From the NCBI RefSeq assembly GCF_022869785.1, contig NZ_CP094997.1, positions 2,418,001 through 2,482,000 on the forward strand: 64,000 nt of DNA. Direction: 5' to 3'. Made by a program: the position numbers and the translations under genes. The notes under the pieces were generated by a model, which did not search any database, was not told the origin of the DNA, and worked only from the letters and a program-made list of their open reading frames with translations. The DNA is from Dyadobacter chenwenxiniae. Lineage in GTDB: Bacteria; Bacteroidota; Bacteroidia; Cytophagales; Spirosomataceae. The first letter of the stretch is position 1. Each line of letters starts with the position of its first letter. Shown piece by piece: positions 8,518 to 17,119 of this stretch.

Positions 8518-10426
8518 AAATATGAGAATGAATGGTGCCCGTAATCGATTCTGCCGAAAGCTTATCCAGGGACAAATATTCCCCTTTCAGCGCGTTAGCC
8601 AGCTCTGCGGCCCGGCCTAGCCGCAGGTAACCGCCTTCTGTGTCGAGTACCAATGATTTTATCTGCATTTCTCCAATCGTAGCAGCCAGTTGCAGTGCCT
8701 GTTGCCAGGGATCGCCGCCGCCCGCCAGTGGCACATTTGCCTTTCCGTCACTAAGAACAATCAATAACGTTTTAGCATCAACATGTTCTTTTTTAATAAG
8801 TTGTAATGAAGCTTGAAGAGCGTGGGCCAATGGTGTCCTTCCACCTGTCGGTAAATTTTCCATTGCTTGCTCCGCAGATTCAATGCTGCGTGTGGGTTCC
8901 AGCAGCACCTCCGCTTCCACGCCGCGAAAAGCGATCACCCCTACCCGGTCACGCTTTTGATAAGCATCTTGCAAAAGCGCAAGCACGCTTCCCTTTACCG
9001 CTTCCATCCGCTTCCCCGCCGCCATAGAGCCCGAAGCATCCACCACAAACAGGATCAGTTGCCCCGTTTTTCCAGCCTTGATTTTTTGATGCAGATCTTC
9101 ATTTTTAATAACCAGTGTATTATAATCGGATGCGGACGCCTGACGCACGATGGCGTGTCTGATCGTTTCGGAAACGGCCAGACTGCCATCGGAGAATTTC
9201 TCTGCACTTATCTGAAAACCCTTTGGCATATTAATGGTTTTCTGGCGGCGGGCGACATTCTGCTCGGGTGAAAAAATGGTTTTATCTGAATGAATGTCAG
9301 GAACCTTGGCTGAAACGGCGGGAAGGAAAACTTGTGCCGTATCGGATGGACAATCTCCTTCTAGGCATTTGTCCTGGTTTCTATCATGACCAGATTGGGA
9401 ATCTTCCGGTTCGGGCTGCTCCTTTTGCGCATTGTCCAGCGGAGATTGCCCTTTGTGAGACGGAGATTGCTTATCGCCTGGCGTGGCATTCCGGTCAGCT
9501 TCTGGGTTATTTTGTTTTTGTTCAAAAGGCTTTTTCCCTTTGCGGTGTATCAAAACCAGCTCCGCTGCATGCCGAATATCGTCGGCGATAACCGTTTTTC
9601 GGTTGGCCATTGCGGCCATGGTGATTGCGGTTTTATACATTACTATATCCGCCCGCAGGCTCGCCACAGACCTTTCTATACAAAGCTGGCTGATCAGTGT
9701 GAGCAGACCTTCGGGCATGACAACTTCGGGAAGGAGACTTTGCGCATTTGCGATTTGCGTTTGCAAAGCCAGTTGCGCACCGTTCCAATGCGCTGTAAAC
9801 TCTTCCGCATTGTGTTCAAAAGAAATCCTTCTTTTGACAACCTCGGTCCTCTCCGCGATATCCCGCTGCGCTTCCACTTCCACCATTAATCCGAATCGGT
9901 CCAGAAACTGCGGACGAAGGTTGCCTTCTTCCGGGTTCATAGTGCCAATCAGCGCAAAACGTGACGGGTGAGCTATCGAAAGACCTTCCCGCTGAATGGT
10001 ATTAACGCCCGATGCGGCCACATCCAGCAGAATGTCCACCAGATGATCGGGCAGCAGATTTACTTCATCCACATATAAAATGCCCCTATGTGCAGCTGCC
10101 AGCAGTCCGGGCAGCAGCTTTTGCTTTTTCTCCGAAACCATTGCCGCAATGTCCAGACTCCCGATCACGCGGTCTTCCGAAGCACCCAGCGGCAAGTCAA
10201 CAAACGGAACCGGAATTTTGGGCAACCGATGCGTTTCACCGGAAGAGACTTCTGAATGAATATAGGGCATGACGGCCGCAAGCCCTCGGACCGCCGTGCT
10301 TTTGGCGGTGCCCTTTTCTCCCTTGATCAGCACACCACCAATAGCAGGGTTCACCGCACAAAGAAGCAGCGCTTTTTTTAGTTTCGGTTGCCCTACTATC
10401 GCAGAAAATGGATAATGTTTACTCAT
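8501..10426 (-). CDS. ChlI/ChlD-type fusion subunit of the cobalt chelatase
   Basis: A 641-residue protein fuses an AAA+ motor to an integrin-like vWA domain. The motor has Walker A GEKGTAKST at residues 36-44, Walker B ILYVDEVN around 116-123 and the GTMNPEEGNLRPQFLDRFG sensor region. A polar linker (about 310-390) rich in Pro, Gln, Asp and Ser follows. The vWA domain has the MIDAS motif DASGS at 463-467 and LSDGKAN near 560. Magnesium chelatase uses separate I and D subunits, and aerobic cobaltochelatase uses CobS and CobT. Here one fused chain next to cobN most likely supplies both ATPase functions for cobalt insertion. Confidence 0.92.
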   Translation of the reverse strand: MSKHYPFSAIVGQPKLKKALLLCAVNPAIGGVLIKGEKGTAKSTAVRGLAAVMPYIHSEVSSGETHRLPKIPVPFVDLPLGASEDRVIGSLDIAAMVSEKKQKLLPGLLAAAHRGILYVDEVNLLPDHLVDILLDVAASGVNTIQREGLSIAHPSRFALIGTMNPEEGNLRPQFLDRFGLMVEVEAQRDIAERTEVVKRRISFEHNAEEFTAHWNGAQLALQTQIANAQSLLPEVVMPEGLLTLISQLCIERSVASLRADIVMYKTAITMAAMANRKTVIADDIRHAAELVLIHRKGKKPFEQKQNNPEADRNATPGDKQSPSHKGQSPLDNAQKEQPEPEDSQSGHDRNQDKCLEGDCPSDTAQVFLPAVSAKVPDIHSDKTIFSPEQNVARRQKTINMPKGFQISAEKFSDGSLAVSETIRHAIVRQASASDYNTLVIKNEDLHQKIKAGKTGQLILFVVDASGSMAAGKRMEAVKGSVLALLQDAYQKRDRVGVIAFRGVEAEVLLEPTRSIESAEQAMENLPTGGRTPLAHALQASLQLIKKEHVDAKTLLIVLSDGKANVPLAGGGDPWQQALQLAATIGEMQIKSLVLDTEGGYLRLGRAAELANALKGEYLSLDKLSAESITGTIHSHIYDRQQ

Positions 10427-10444
10427 TTACAGCTTGTTAATGTA

Positions 10445-13400
10445 CTATTCGGCCCGTGCTTCCAGCAGCGTTTCGCTTTTGATATACAAATCTTTTAAAC
10501 CATCCAACGCCGCCTGCGAAGGGGCTGCCCACATACCTCGCTGGGCCGCTTCAAGCAATCTTTCTGCAATTGCATTCAGCGCCCAGGGGTTATTTTCCTC
10601 AAAAAATTGTTGCATTTGCGGATCTAGCGCATAGGTTTGGGCCAGCTTTTCGTACATCCAATCCTCGGCCACGTGAGCCGTGGCATCATAGCCAAAAATA
10701 TAGTCGACCGTCGCAGTAAGCTCCAATCCGCCCTTGTAACCATGTTTCTTAATGCTCTCGATCCATTTCGGGTTAATCACCCGCGACCTGAACACGCGCA
10801 ATGTTTCCTCCTTCAAGTCCCTCACAATCGGCAACGCAGGATTTTGAGAATCTCCAAAATAATGTTTCGGCTGCTGGCCTGTAAGGTTACGGATCGTAGC
10901 GATCATCCCGCCATGAAATTGGAGGTAATCGTCGCTGTCGAAAATGTCGTGTTCGCGGTTGTCCTGGTTGTGCAGCGCCACTTCTACCCCCGCCAGTCGC
11001 TGCCGGAATTCGGTCCTGGCGTCCACACCTTGCGCGTTTTTGGAATAGGCATATCCGCCCCAATTGACGTAGGCTTTTGCCAGATCGGCATCAGAATGCC
11101 AGTTGCGCTCGTCGATCAGCGGCAAAATTCCTGCACCGTATGCTCCCGGTGCTGCGCCGAAAATCCGGTAAGCAGCCTTTTCCTCGGCCTCTTCAATGGT
11201 GAGGTTGTCGTCCTTTTGTAGTTCCGCTAAATCTTTTAAATAATGTTTCCGGACAAAATTTTCTTCCAACGGCTCGTCCTGCGCGATAACCATTTGTACA
11301 GCATCGTCCAGCAACTCAATCAAATGTGGAAAAGCGTCTCTGAAAAACCCGCTGATCCGCGTCGTTACATCAATGCGTGGACGGCCTAGTTCGGCCAATT
11401 CGATGATCTCGATGCCGGTTATGCGCCTGCTTTCCGCCTGCCAGACCGGACGAACGCCCAGCAGCGCCAGCACTTCGGCCACATCGTCCCCTTGTGTTCG
11501 CATAGCGCTCGTGCCCCAGATGCTTATCCCAACGCTTTCGGGATAGCGGCCGGCGTCTTTGAAGTGTCTTTCCAAAACTTCGCGCGCAAGTTGTTGTCCC
11601 ACTTCCCACGCAGCTTTGGAAGGGAGCACGCGCGGATCGACGGCATAAAAATTACGTCCGGTGGGCAGAATATGCGCCATACCACGCGTAGGCGCACCGC
11701 TCGGCCCGGCCGGAATGTAGCCTCCGGAAAGTCCGTGCAACAGGTTTGTGATCTCTTCATCCGTTCGCGCGAGGTCAGGCAGCAGCGCCCAGCAAACGAA
11801 AGCAAGAATGGATCTGATATTTTCAAAACCCGCACAGGCAGGCGTCACGTTAAGCGTTTCAAAAATCACCTGGTCAATGGAAGCGGGCGTAAAATGATAA
11901 TGTTCAAGCAGTCTGAACAAATGGTTGCTCAGCTCGTCCATCACCTCCAGAGCGTCCGCACCGGTGACAACTTTCCTTCCGGCAAGCTGTTCGAATTTAG
12001 GGTCAACTGCATGGAGCTTCTCTCCTTTTTTTGCCAGAATATCATTAAGTGGAAGATCAAATAATGTTGCTAACTCGGACTGCAAACCGGCGACTGCACC
12101 GTTTTGGAGCCTAGTAAGCGCCTGTAACATATCTGCCAGTGCGCCGCCTGCGGGCATTTCTCCCAACGTATGGAGGCCATTACGGATCTGTGCGGCGCCG
12201 AGTTCACACAAATAGCCATCAATGTCCTCAATGAGGTGGGCAATGTCCTTCCCATCCATTTCGGTCAGACTTACGGGCACGCCCTCGGGCGTCATTTCAT
12301 CGTCCCAGTCATGTTTGTGATCGCCATGGTCACGGCTGAGCATAGCGGATAGGTCGGTATCGAGATTCGTACTCCGGATCAGTTCCCAAATCTGCCTTTG
12401 CAACAACGGTAACTTCGACGGGTCCAGACTTTCAACCTGATAATATTCATCGACCAATTGCGTGAGTTGCGCCAATTCACCGTAACTATCTGCCGAAGTC
12501 ATCGGTGGAGTAAGATGGTCAACGATCACAGCATGCGCTCTTCGTTTGGCTTGCGAACCTTCTCCGGGATCATTGATAATAAAGGGATAAAAAAGCGGCA
12601 TATCGCCCAGCAATGCATCCGGAAAGCAGTTTTCGGAGAGGCCAATGCTTTTCCCTGGCAACCATTCAAGGGTGCCGTGCTTGCCTACGTGCACAATTGC
12701 GTCGGCGCCCCAACTGTCGCGCAGCCAGCGATATAATGCATAATAATGATGCGTTGGCGGCAGGTCGGGCTGATGGTAAATGGCATCCGGGTCCATGCCG
12801 TAACCACGTGGCGGTTGCAAGGCCACGAACGCATTGCCCAGATCCAACCCCGCCAATGCGATCCTTCCGTTATGCACAAAGGTTTCGCCTGGCGCGTTTC
12901 CCCATTGATTGACAATCTTATTTTTTAATGCTTCCGGCAGTTCTTCAAACCATTTTTGATATTGATGCGCCGGAACGTGTCCGGCTGCATTTTCCAATTG
13001 TTCGTTGGTCAGATAATTCTGGTCATAGGAGCAGCGATCGATCAATGTGTGGATCAATTCGTTGCTCGTAGCAGGCAGGTTTTTAATCTCATAACCCTCC
13101 GCTTGCATCGCATGCAGCATATTCATCAATGATGCCGGTGCATCCAACCCAACTGCATTTCCTATCTGAGAAGCTTTTGTATTGGAGTTTGTAAAAATGA
13201 ATGCGATGCGTTTTTCAGCATTTTTGAGATGTCGTAACCTGGCAAAACGGAGCGCCAGGCCGGTAACGCGCTCCACCCTATTATCGAGCGGTTCGTAGCC
13301 CTTTGTTTCCTTGCCCTTTTCTTTAAACGAAACCGGAACCGTAATGATCCTGCCGTCAAATTCGGGGATCGCCACATTCATTGCCGTATCGAGCGGGTTC

Positions 13401-14728
13401 AAGCCCCGCGACGAAGTTTCCCACGGTCCGCGGCTCATTCCACTTGTAATGGCCTGTAAAATGGGCACATCCAAATTTGCCAGCGCCGCTACGGGCTTGC
13501 TAATCGTTCCCGCAGGCTGAATGTCCGTGATCGCAAATGAAATGGTGTTGATCAATACATCCACGTGAACCGACTCATGATCAAAATACTGGAAAGCGAT
13601 CGGCTTGCCTGAAACCGGGTCAGCCGCTTTCAAAGAAGATGTAAAAACCGGCAACACATTCACATTCCGGCTTTCAAGCGACCGGATCATTGCATCCACA
13701 AAATGCGTGTTTCCGCTGATCCAGTGTGCGCGATAAAAGGTGATTGCAACCGTTGGGAAAGCCGGATTTTTGTATTTCAACCAATCCGTAATGTCTGCGT
13801 TTTCAGGAAGGTCGGGATGGTAAATTCCATGTTCGGGCAGCTGAACCGCAGGTTCTGCCCCGAAACCCGTCATCAGCAAATGATCAGACAGATAGCAAAG
13901 CAATGAAGTAAAGTTGGCGTAACCGCCCGTTTGCAGATAGTTTAATGTTTCTTGCAAAATAACAGGCGAAACAGTGGAGACGGCTGCGAAGTCGGGATTT
14001 AATTCACCGGTCCCGCTTACGATGATCAAATGTTGTTGCCGCTCCCTGGCAAGCCTGACCAGCTCGCCATAACCCGGGATACTGCTTAATCTGCCATGGA
14101 TGCGGATCACAATGATCTGTGCTTCGGCCAGTTCCCTGGTCAGCAACTGCTGCATTTGTTCTTCACTTTTCACGGCCAGCAAACTGATTCCCATTGTTTT
14201 AGGAAAGTCATCTGGCAATATTTCCATGGCGCGGTTTAATGTCAGCAAATCCGTGTCCGCATGTGTCATAAACACAATGCCTTCTGTTGGCAATGCTGCT
14301 TGTCCGCTGATCGTGGCCGTTTCTGAGCCTTTCCAAGTGTAGAATTGGAACACATATTCGGCCAGATCGGACGGTGGAACGAGATAGCGGTCGGCTTTCA
14401 CCATGCTTTCGATATAATCGAAAATCGCGATGATCTGCCAGTCGTTGTTAATGGAATGAAACCACACCGAATGCCCGTCAAACAACAGAGTAACCACATT
14501 CGCCAGCGTGCACGGCCCGAGGCAGCCCCCTTTGGTCATATGCACTACATTGCGCAGCTTCCTTTTGAGCCACTCACTTTTGTACAATTCCACGGGAATC
14601 GCAGCATAACCCCGGTCCGTGCGACCGCAGCAGCAGGCGTTGTAGCAATACGACAAATGCCCCCGCCGCTGCACAAGGTTAATCGCTTTTCCGTCCGCAC
14701 GGGTGATACGCTGTCGTTTGGTTGTCAT
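10445..14728 (-). CDS. cobN: cobaltochelatase subunit CobN with N-terminal ferredoxin-like domain
   Basis: The 1427-residue protein is the large metal-inserting subunit that places cobalt into hydrogenobyrinic acid a,c-diamide. The CobN/BchH core is clear from VHVGKHGTLEWLPGKS, WGTSAMRTQGDDVAEVLALLG and DPRVLPSKAAWEVGQQLA. The protein is longer than a typical CobN of about 1250 residues. The extra N-terminus holds Cys28, Cys32-34, Cys69 and Cys73 in the spacing C-x3-CCC and C-x3-C, a layout like thioredoxin-fold [2Fe-2S] ferredoxin domains. The extra domain may sense redox state or deliver electrons. That is inference. The gene starts about 40 bases downstream of cobB and is followed after 18 bases by the ATPase subunit. 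Confidence 0.95.
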   Translation of the reverse strand: MTTKRQRITRADGKAINLVQRRGHLSYCYNACCCGRTDRGYAAIPVELYKSEWLKRKLRNVVHMTKGGCLGPCTLANVVTLLFDGHSVWFHSINNDWQIIAIFDYIESMVKADRYLVPPSDLAEYVFQFYTWKGSETATISGQAALPTEGIVFMTHADTDLLTLNRAMEILPDDFPKTMGISLLAVKSEEQMQQLLTRELAEAQIIVIRIHGRLSSIPGYGELVRLARERQQHLIIVSGTGELNPDFAAVSTVSPVILQETLNYLQTGGYANFTSLLCYLSDHLLMTGFGAEPAVQLPEHGIYHPDLPENADITDWLKYKNPAFPTVAITFYRAHWISGNTHFVDAMIRSLESRNVNVLPVFTSSLKAADPVSGKPIAFQYFDHESVHVDVLINTISFAITDIQPAGTISKPVAALANLDVPILQAITSGMSRGPWETSSRGLNPLDTAMNVAIPEFDGRIITVPVSFKEKGKETKGYEPLDNRVERVTGLALRFARLRHLKNAEKRIAFIFTNSNTKASQIGNAVGLDAPASLMNMLHAMQAEGYEIKNLPATSNELIHTLIDRCSYDQNYLTNEQLENAAGHVPAHQYQKWFEELPEALKNKIVNQWGNAPGETFVHNGRIALAGLDLGNAFVALQPPRGYGMDPDAIYHQPDLPPTHHYYALYRWLRDSWGADAIVHVGKHGTLEWLPGKSIGLSENCFPDALLGDMPLFYPFIINDPGEGSQAKRRAHAVIVDHLTPPMTSADSYGELAQLTQLVDEYYQVESLDPSKLPLLQRQIWELIRSTNLDTDLSAMLSRDHGDHKHDWDDEMTPEGVPVSLTEMDGKDIAHLIEDIDGYLCELGAAQIRNGLHTLGEMPAGGALADMLQALTRLQNGAVAGLQSELATLFDLPLNDILAKKGEKLHAVDPKFEQLAGRKVVTGADALEVMDELSNHLFRLLEHYHFTPASIDQVIFETLNVTPACAGFENIRSILAFVCWALLPDLARTDEEITNLLHGLSGGYIPAGPSGAPTRGMAHILPTGRNFYAVDPRVLPSKAAWEVGQQLAREVLERHFKDAGRYPESVGISIWGTSAMRTQGDDVAEVLALLGVRPVWQAESRRITGIEIIELAELGRPRIDVTTRISGFFRDAFPHLIELLDDAVQMVIAQDEPLEENFVRKHYLKDLAELQKDDNLTIEEAEEKAAYRIFGAAPGAYGAGILPLIDERNWHSDADLAKAYVNWGGYAYSKNAQGVDARTEFRQRLAGVEVALHNQDNREHDIFDSDDYLQFHGGMIATIRNLTGQQPKHYFGDSQNPALPIVRDLKEETLRVFRSRVINPKWIESIKKHGYKGGLELTATVDYIFGYDATAHVAEDWMYEKLAQTYALDPQMQQFFEENNPWALNAIAERLLEAAQRGMWAAPSQAALDGLKDLYIKSETLLEARAE

Positions 14729-14769
14729 TTTTTTGCTGTCGGCTTTCGGCTATTGGCCGTCGGCATTTT

Positions 14770-16092
14770 TTATTTTATGGCTAATAGATTTTGTATAAAT
14801 GACTCATTATCTGCCCAGTACAAATGCATGTAGGAGGCGTATGTGTTGTATTTTCCGTAAATTTTTGTGTCTGTTTCAATTCCTTTTGCGTTCGTGACGG
14901 GCATACTTTGCGGCTGCATCTCGTTGTCAATGAGGTTACTGTAATGAAATTCGTGGCCTTTGATTTCTATATTATTCCAATCGGCGATGCGGTAACCCAA
15001 TGTCATTTTTGCACTTTGCATGGAGGTGGTGCAATCCAGGACGCCAACCATTGGAAATGTTTCGCCATATTGATCTGTAAGGTTTTTTGCCAGATACATC
15101 ATACCGCCGCATTCTGCCAGCGTTCGATTGCCTTTTTCACAATAATCTTTAAGACTGGCCCGCATAGACGTGTTTTCACTCAGTTTTTCCGCAAATAATT
15201 CGGGATAACCACCTGGTAAATAGAGGAAATCGGTTTCCGGCAAAACGTTATCATGCAGCGGACTAAACCAAGTGATCTCGCCAAAACGTGACAGTAATTT
15301 TATATTTTCCTGATATAAAAATGTGAAGGCTTCGTCCCTCGCAATGCTGATTTTCAGGTTCGCCAGTTTCGTATCTGACTTACTATTATGATCCGGATTT
15401 TCCTGGTCACCGCGCTGTGTAATTTCCAGCAACCGGTCGAGATCGACGGTTTTGGGAAGCGTTTCCGCCAGGTTTGCAATGATCTGCTCATAATTTGTCT
15501 CGGCAGAAATGTGCAGGCCCAGATGCCGCGAAGGAATGCTTAATGTATTGTTTTGGGGAAGATAACCCAATGCTTCCACGCCCACATCCGTGCACGCATC
15601 TTTCAAAAACCGGTAATGCGACGGCGTGCTCACAAAATTGAAGATTACGCCGACCACACGAACCCGCCTGTCAAAATTTTTAAAACCAAACAAAAGCGGA
15701 GCCGCCGAGTAAGCCATGGATTTCGCATTAACGACCAGAATTACCGGGATAGCAAGCAACTGCGCGATATCCGCGCTGCTGCCCCGCATTTTATCAGACC
15801 CATCAAAAAGTCCCATCACGCCCTCTGTCACAGAAACATCCGCCACAGAACTGTATTTGGCATAAATTCCCTGCACATGCGTTTCTGAGGACATGAATGT
15901 GTCCAGATTAACACTCTGCTTCCCCGCCGCCGCTGTATGGTGAATGGGATCAATGTAATCCGGCCCGCATTTAAAAGGCTGAACTTCTAAACCTCTGTTT
16001 TTCAAAGCACGCAGCAATGCCAGCGTAATCGTGGTTTTACCGGAGTTGCTCGATGGAGCGGAGATCAGGAAGTGGGATTTCGTTAATGTCAT
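14770..16092 (-). CDS. cobB: cobyrinate a,c-diamide synthase CobB/CbiA
   Basis: This enzyme amidates the a and c carboxylates of the corrin ring with glutamine and ATP. The 440-residue protein has the P-loop SAPSSNSGKTT at residues 11-21 and FKCGPDYIDP just after. The glutamine amidotransferase nucleophile is Cys328 in LAECGGMMYLA, and the likely catalytic histidine is His423 in YMHLYW. It is the first gene of the biosynthetic run and lies about 300 bases downstream of the minus-strand cobalamin riboswitch. Because the chelatase in this run is the aerobic type, the substrate is probably hydrogenobyrinic acid (CobB role). Confidence 0.95.
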   Translation of the reverse strand: MTLTKSHFLISAPSSNSGKTTITLALLRALKNRGLEVQPFKCGPDYIDPIHHTAAAGKQSVNLDTFMSSETHVQGIYAKYSSVADVSVTEGVMGLFDGSDKMRGSSADIAQLLAIPVILVVNAKSMAYSAAPLLFGFKNFDRRVRVVGVIFNFVSTPSHYRFLKDACTDVGVEALGYLPQNNTLSIPSRHLGLHISAETNYEQIIANLAETLPKTVDLDRLLEITQRGDQENPDHNSKSDTKLANLKISIARDEAFTFLYQENIKLLSRFGEITWFSPLHDNVLPETDFLYLPGGYPELFAEKLSENTSMRASLKDYCEKGNRTLAECGGMMYLAKNLTDQYGETFPMVGVLDCTTSMQSAKMTLGYRIADWNNIEIKGHEFHYSNLIDNEMQPQSMPVTNAKGIETDTKIYGKYNTYASYMHLYWADNESFIQNLLAIK

Positions 16093-16394
16093 TTCTTACA
16101 AACCATATTTGACAATTAACAAAAAGCCTATGGTCGCTCCCGGTAAGAATGATCGGAGAGGGATGTTACTGCGCTCAGCGCGGACGCCGTCGGTTCGCGG
16201 ACAGCAGTTTTGTGGCATTTGCATACTTTTAACTTATTTCAGGTGAGTTAAAAGCTCTTGCAGCATTTTAAAATGCAAACGAAAAGAAGACGAAAAGAGA
16301 GAGATCGGGCAGATTGCACCCGAAAATCACGGTTCAAAAAACCGGACATATCCAGACCAGACGAAGCTTCATTTCGCGGAAGCATTTGTCAACA
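16093..16394 (-). other. long leader between cobalamin riboswitch and cobB
   Basis: About 300 bases separate the riboswitch from cobB. I see no credible gene here. A 9-base inverted pair (CTTTTAACT 16226-16234 and AGTTAAAAG 16246-16254) could form a small hairpin, but no U-tract follows it on either strand. The expression platform of the riboswitch must lie within this stretch or at the 3' edge of the aptamer, where a U7 tract directly follows the B12 box. Confidence 0.5.
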
Positions 16395-16640
16395 AAAAAA
16401 GGCAGGTCTCCTGACTTGTAACATTCACATCATCCTTCCCGGGGAGTTAATTTTGAATGATTGAATGAGTGAATAAAAAAACATTCAGTCATTCAATCAT
16501 TCACTCATTCAGTCATTAAATCATTGCCCCGGTGGATATCATTCGATGTAAACTTTGGTTACTTACAGTTGCGCGACAGCTCGTGATTTGCACACGATTC
16601 CCTATTAATTCACGTGGTTAGTAAAACCTTTTCCTGTTGG
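16395..16640 (-). ncRNA. cobalamin riboswitch leading the cob operon
   Basis: Read on the minus strand the conserved blocks come in order: GGGAATCGTG, then GCTGTCGCGCAACTGTAA, then TCCACCGGGG, then CCCCGGGAAGG and finally the B12 box AAGTCAGGAGACCTGCC (16401-16417). This is the order of the AdoCbl riboswitch core. The variable stem between TCCACCGGGG and CCCCGGGAAGG is enlarged by an octamer-repeat hairpin. A run of seven U residues follows the B12 box directly. The outer boundaries are estimates. It should lower expression of the 13 downstream genes when adenosylcobalamin is abundant. Confidence 0.93.
16454..16503 (-). repeat. octamer-repeat hairpin inside the minus-strand riboswitch
   Basis: The arm 16454-16474 is built of TGAATGAN units, and 16483-16503 is its reverse complement with one mismatch in 21. 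An AAAAAAAC loop separates them. Extra octamers continue to about 16520. The hairpin extends the stem between the TCCACCGGGG and CCCCGGGAAGG blocks of the aptamer, so it does not interrupt the conserved core. Confidence 0.88.
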
Positions 16641-16671
16641 AAAAATAAAGCAAAGAACTATTTCAAGGCTG

Positions 16672-16679
16672 CAAAAGTA
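16672..16679 (-). promoter_or_regulatory. Bacteroidota -7 promoter element of the cob operon
   Basis: On the minus strand the element reads TACTTTTG, a full match to the Bacteroidota -7 consensus TAnnTTTG. It lies about 30 bases upstream of the estimated riboswitch 5' end, so the transcript would begin just before the aptamer. No clear -33 TTG is seen at the usual spacing. Confidence 0.6.
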
Positions 16680-16700
16680 GGGGAATAATCGTTTTTATCG

Positions 16701-16729
16701 TTGCGTAAAACAAAAAAACTCCATCTTTG
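16701..16729 (+). promoter_or_regulatory. Bacteroidota promoter of the cobalt transporter/btuB unit
   Basis: TTG at 16701-16703, an 18-base A-rich spacer and CATCTTTG at 16722-16729 (seven of eight positions of TAnnTTTG) form a promoter just ahead of the plus-strand riboswitch. It is divergent from the cob operon promoter, only about 40 bases away. Confidence 0.6.
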
Positions 16730-16975
16730 CGGCTCAATTGGTTCACGTCTCCGGGCGTGATGAAAAGGGAATCCGGTGAAAATCCGGAGCAGTACCCGCT
16801 GCTGTAAGTTCAAATAAAGCGCTGTAACAAGATTGCCACTGGGGTTGATTAATGTTGAATGACTGAATGAGTGAATAAAAAACATTCAGTCATTCACTCA
16901 TTCAGTCATTCACTCATTAAAAAAACTCCCCGGGAAGGCGTTGCTGCGGAACGAGTCAGAAGACCTGCCAGTCGA
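16730..16975 (+). ncRNA. cobalamin riboswitch leading the cobalt transporter and btuB
   Basis: The conserved AdoCbl riboswitch blocks are all present in order: GGGAATCCGGTGAAAATCCG, CAGTACCCGCTGCTGTAAG, GCCACTGGGG, CCCCGGGAAGGCG and the B12 box GAGTCAGAAGACCTGCCA (16953-16970). The variable stem between GCCACTG and GGGAAGG carries a perfect 21-base-pair octamer-repeat hairpin. About 145 bases of leader separate it from the permease gene. It should switch off cobalt and corrinoid uptake when the coenzyme is plentiful. Outer limits are estimates. Confidence 0.95.
16856..16912 (+). repeat. octamer-repeat hairpin inside the plus-strand riboswitch
   Basis: The arm at 16856-16876 is TGAATGAC, TGAATGAG, TGAAT. 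A perfect 21-base reverse complement lies at 16892-16912, and further octamers continue to 16918. Two octamers of the second arm lie in the loop, so the pairing register can slide. The hairpin sits in the same aptamer stem as its counterpart in the divergent riboswitch. Confidence 0.92.
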
Positions 16976-17119
16976 TATTTTTATCCGGATTGCTTTCGGG
17001 AAGAAAGGCAATAGGACGATGGTAATGGCTTCTTTGTGGGCCGTTGCCTGCTCCTGCATTGTTCCCTGAGTTTTTCGAGATAAGCATTTTTCACTTATCT
17101 AAACTGCCACGAAAAACGA

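Noticed and set aside
11492..12064. 190-codon plus-strand frame inside cobN
   Set aside because: A shadow of the high-scoring cobN frame. No start context or domain.
16221..16256. Hairpin CTTTTAACT/AGTTAAAAG as riboswitch terminator
   Set aside because: No U-tract follows on either strand, and it is far from the B12 box.
16258..16464. Plus-strand 68-codon frame in the cobB leader
   Set aside because: It is basic, has no homology that I recognise, and runs into the B12 box of the minus-strand riboswitch.
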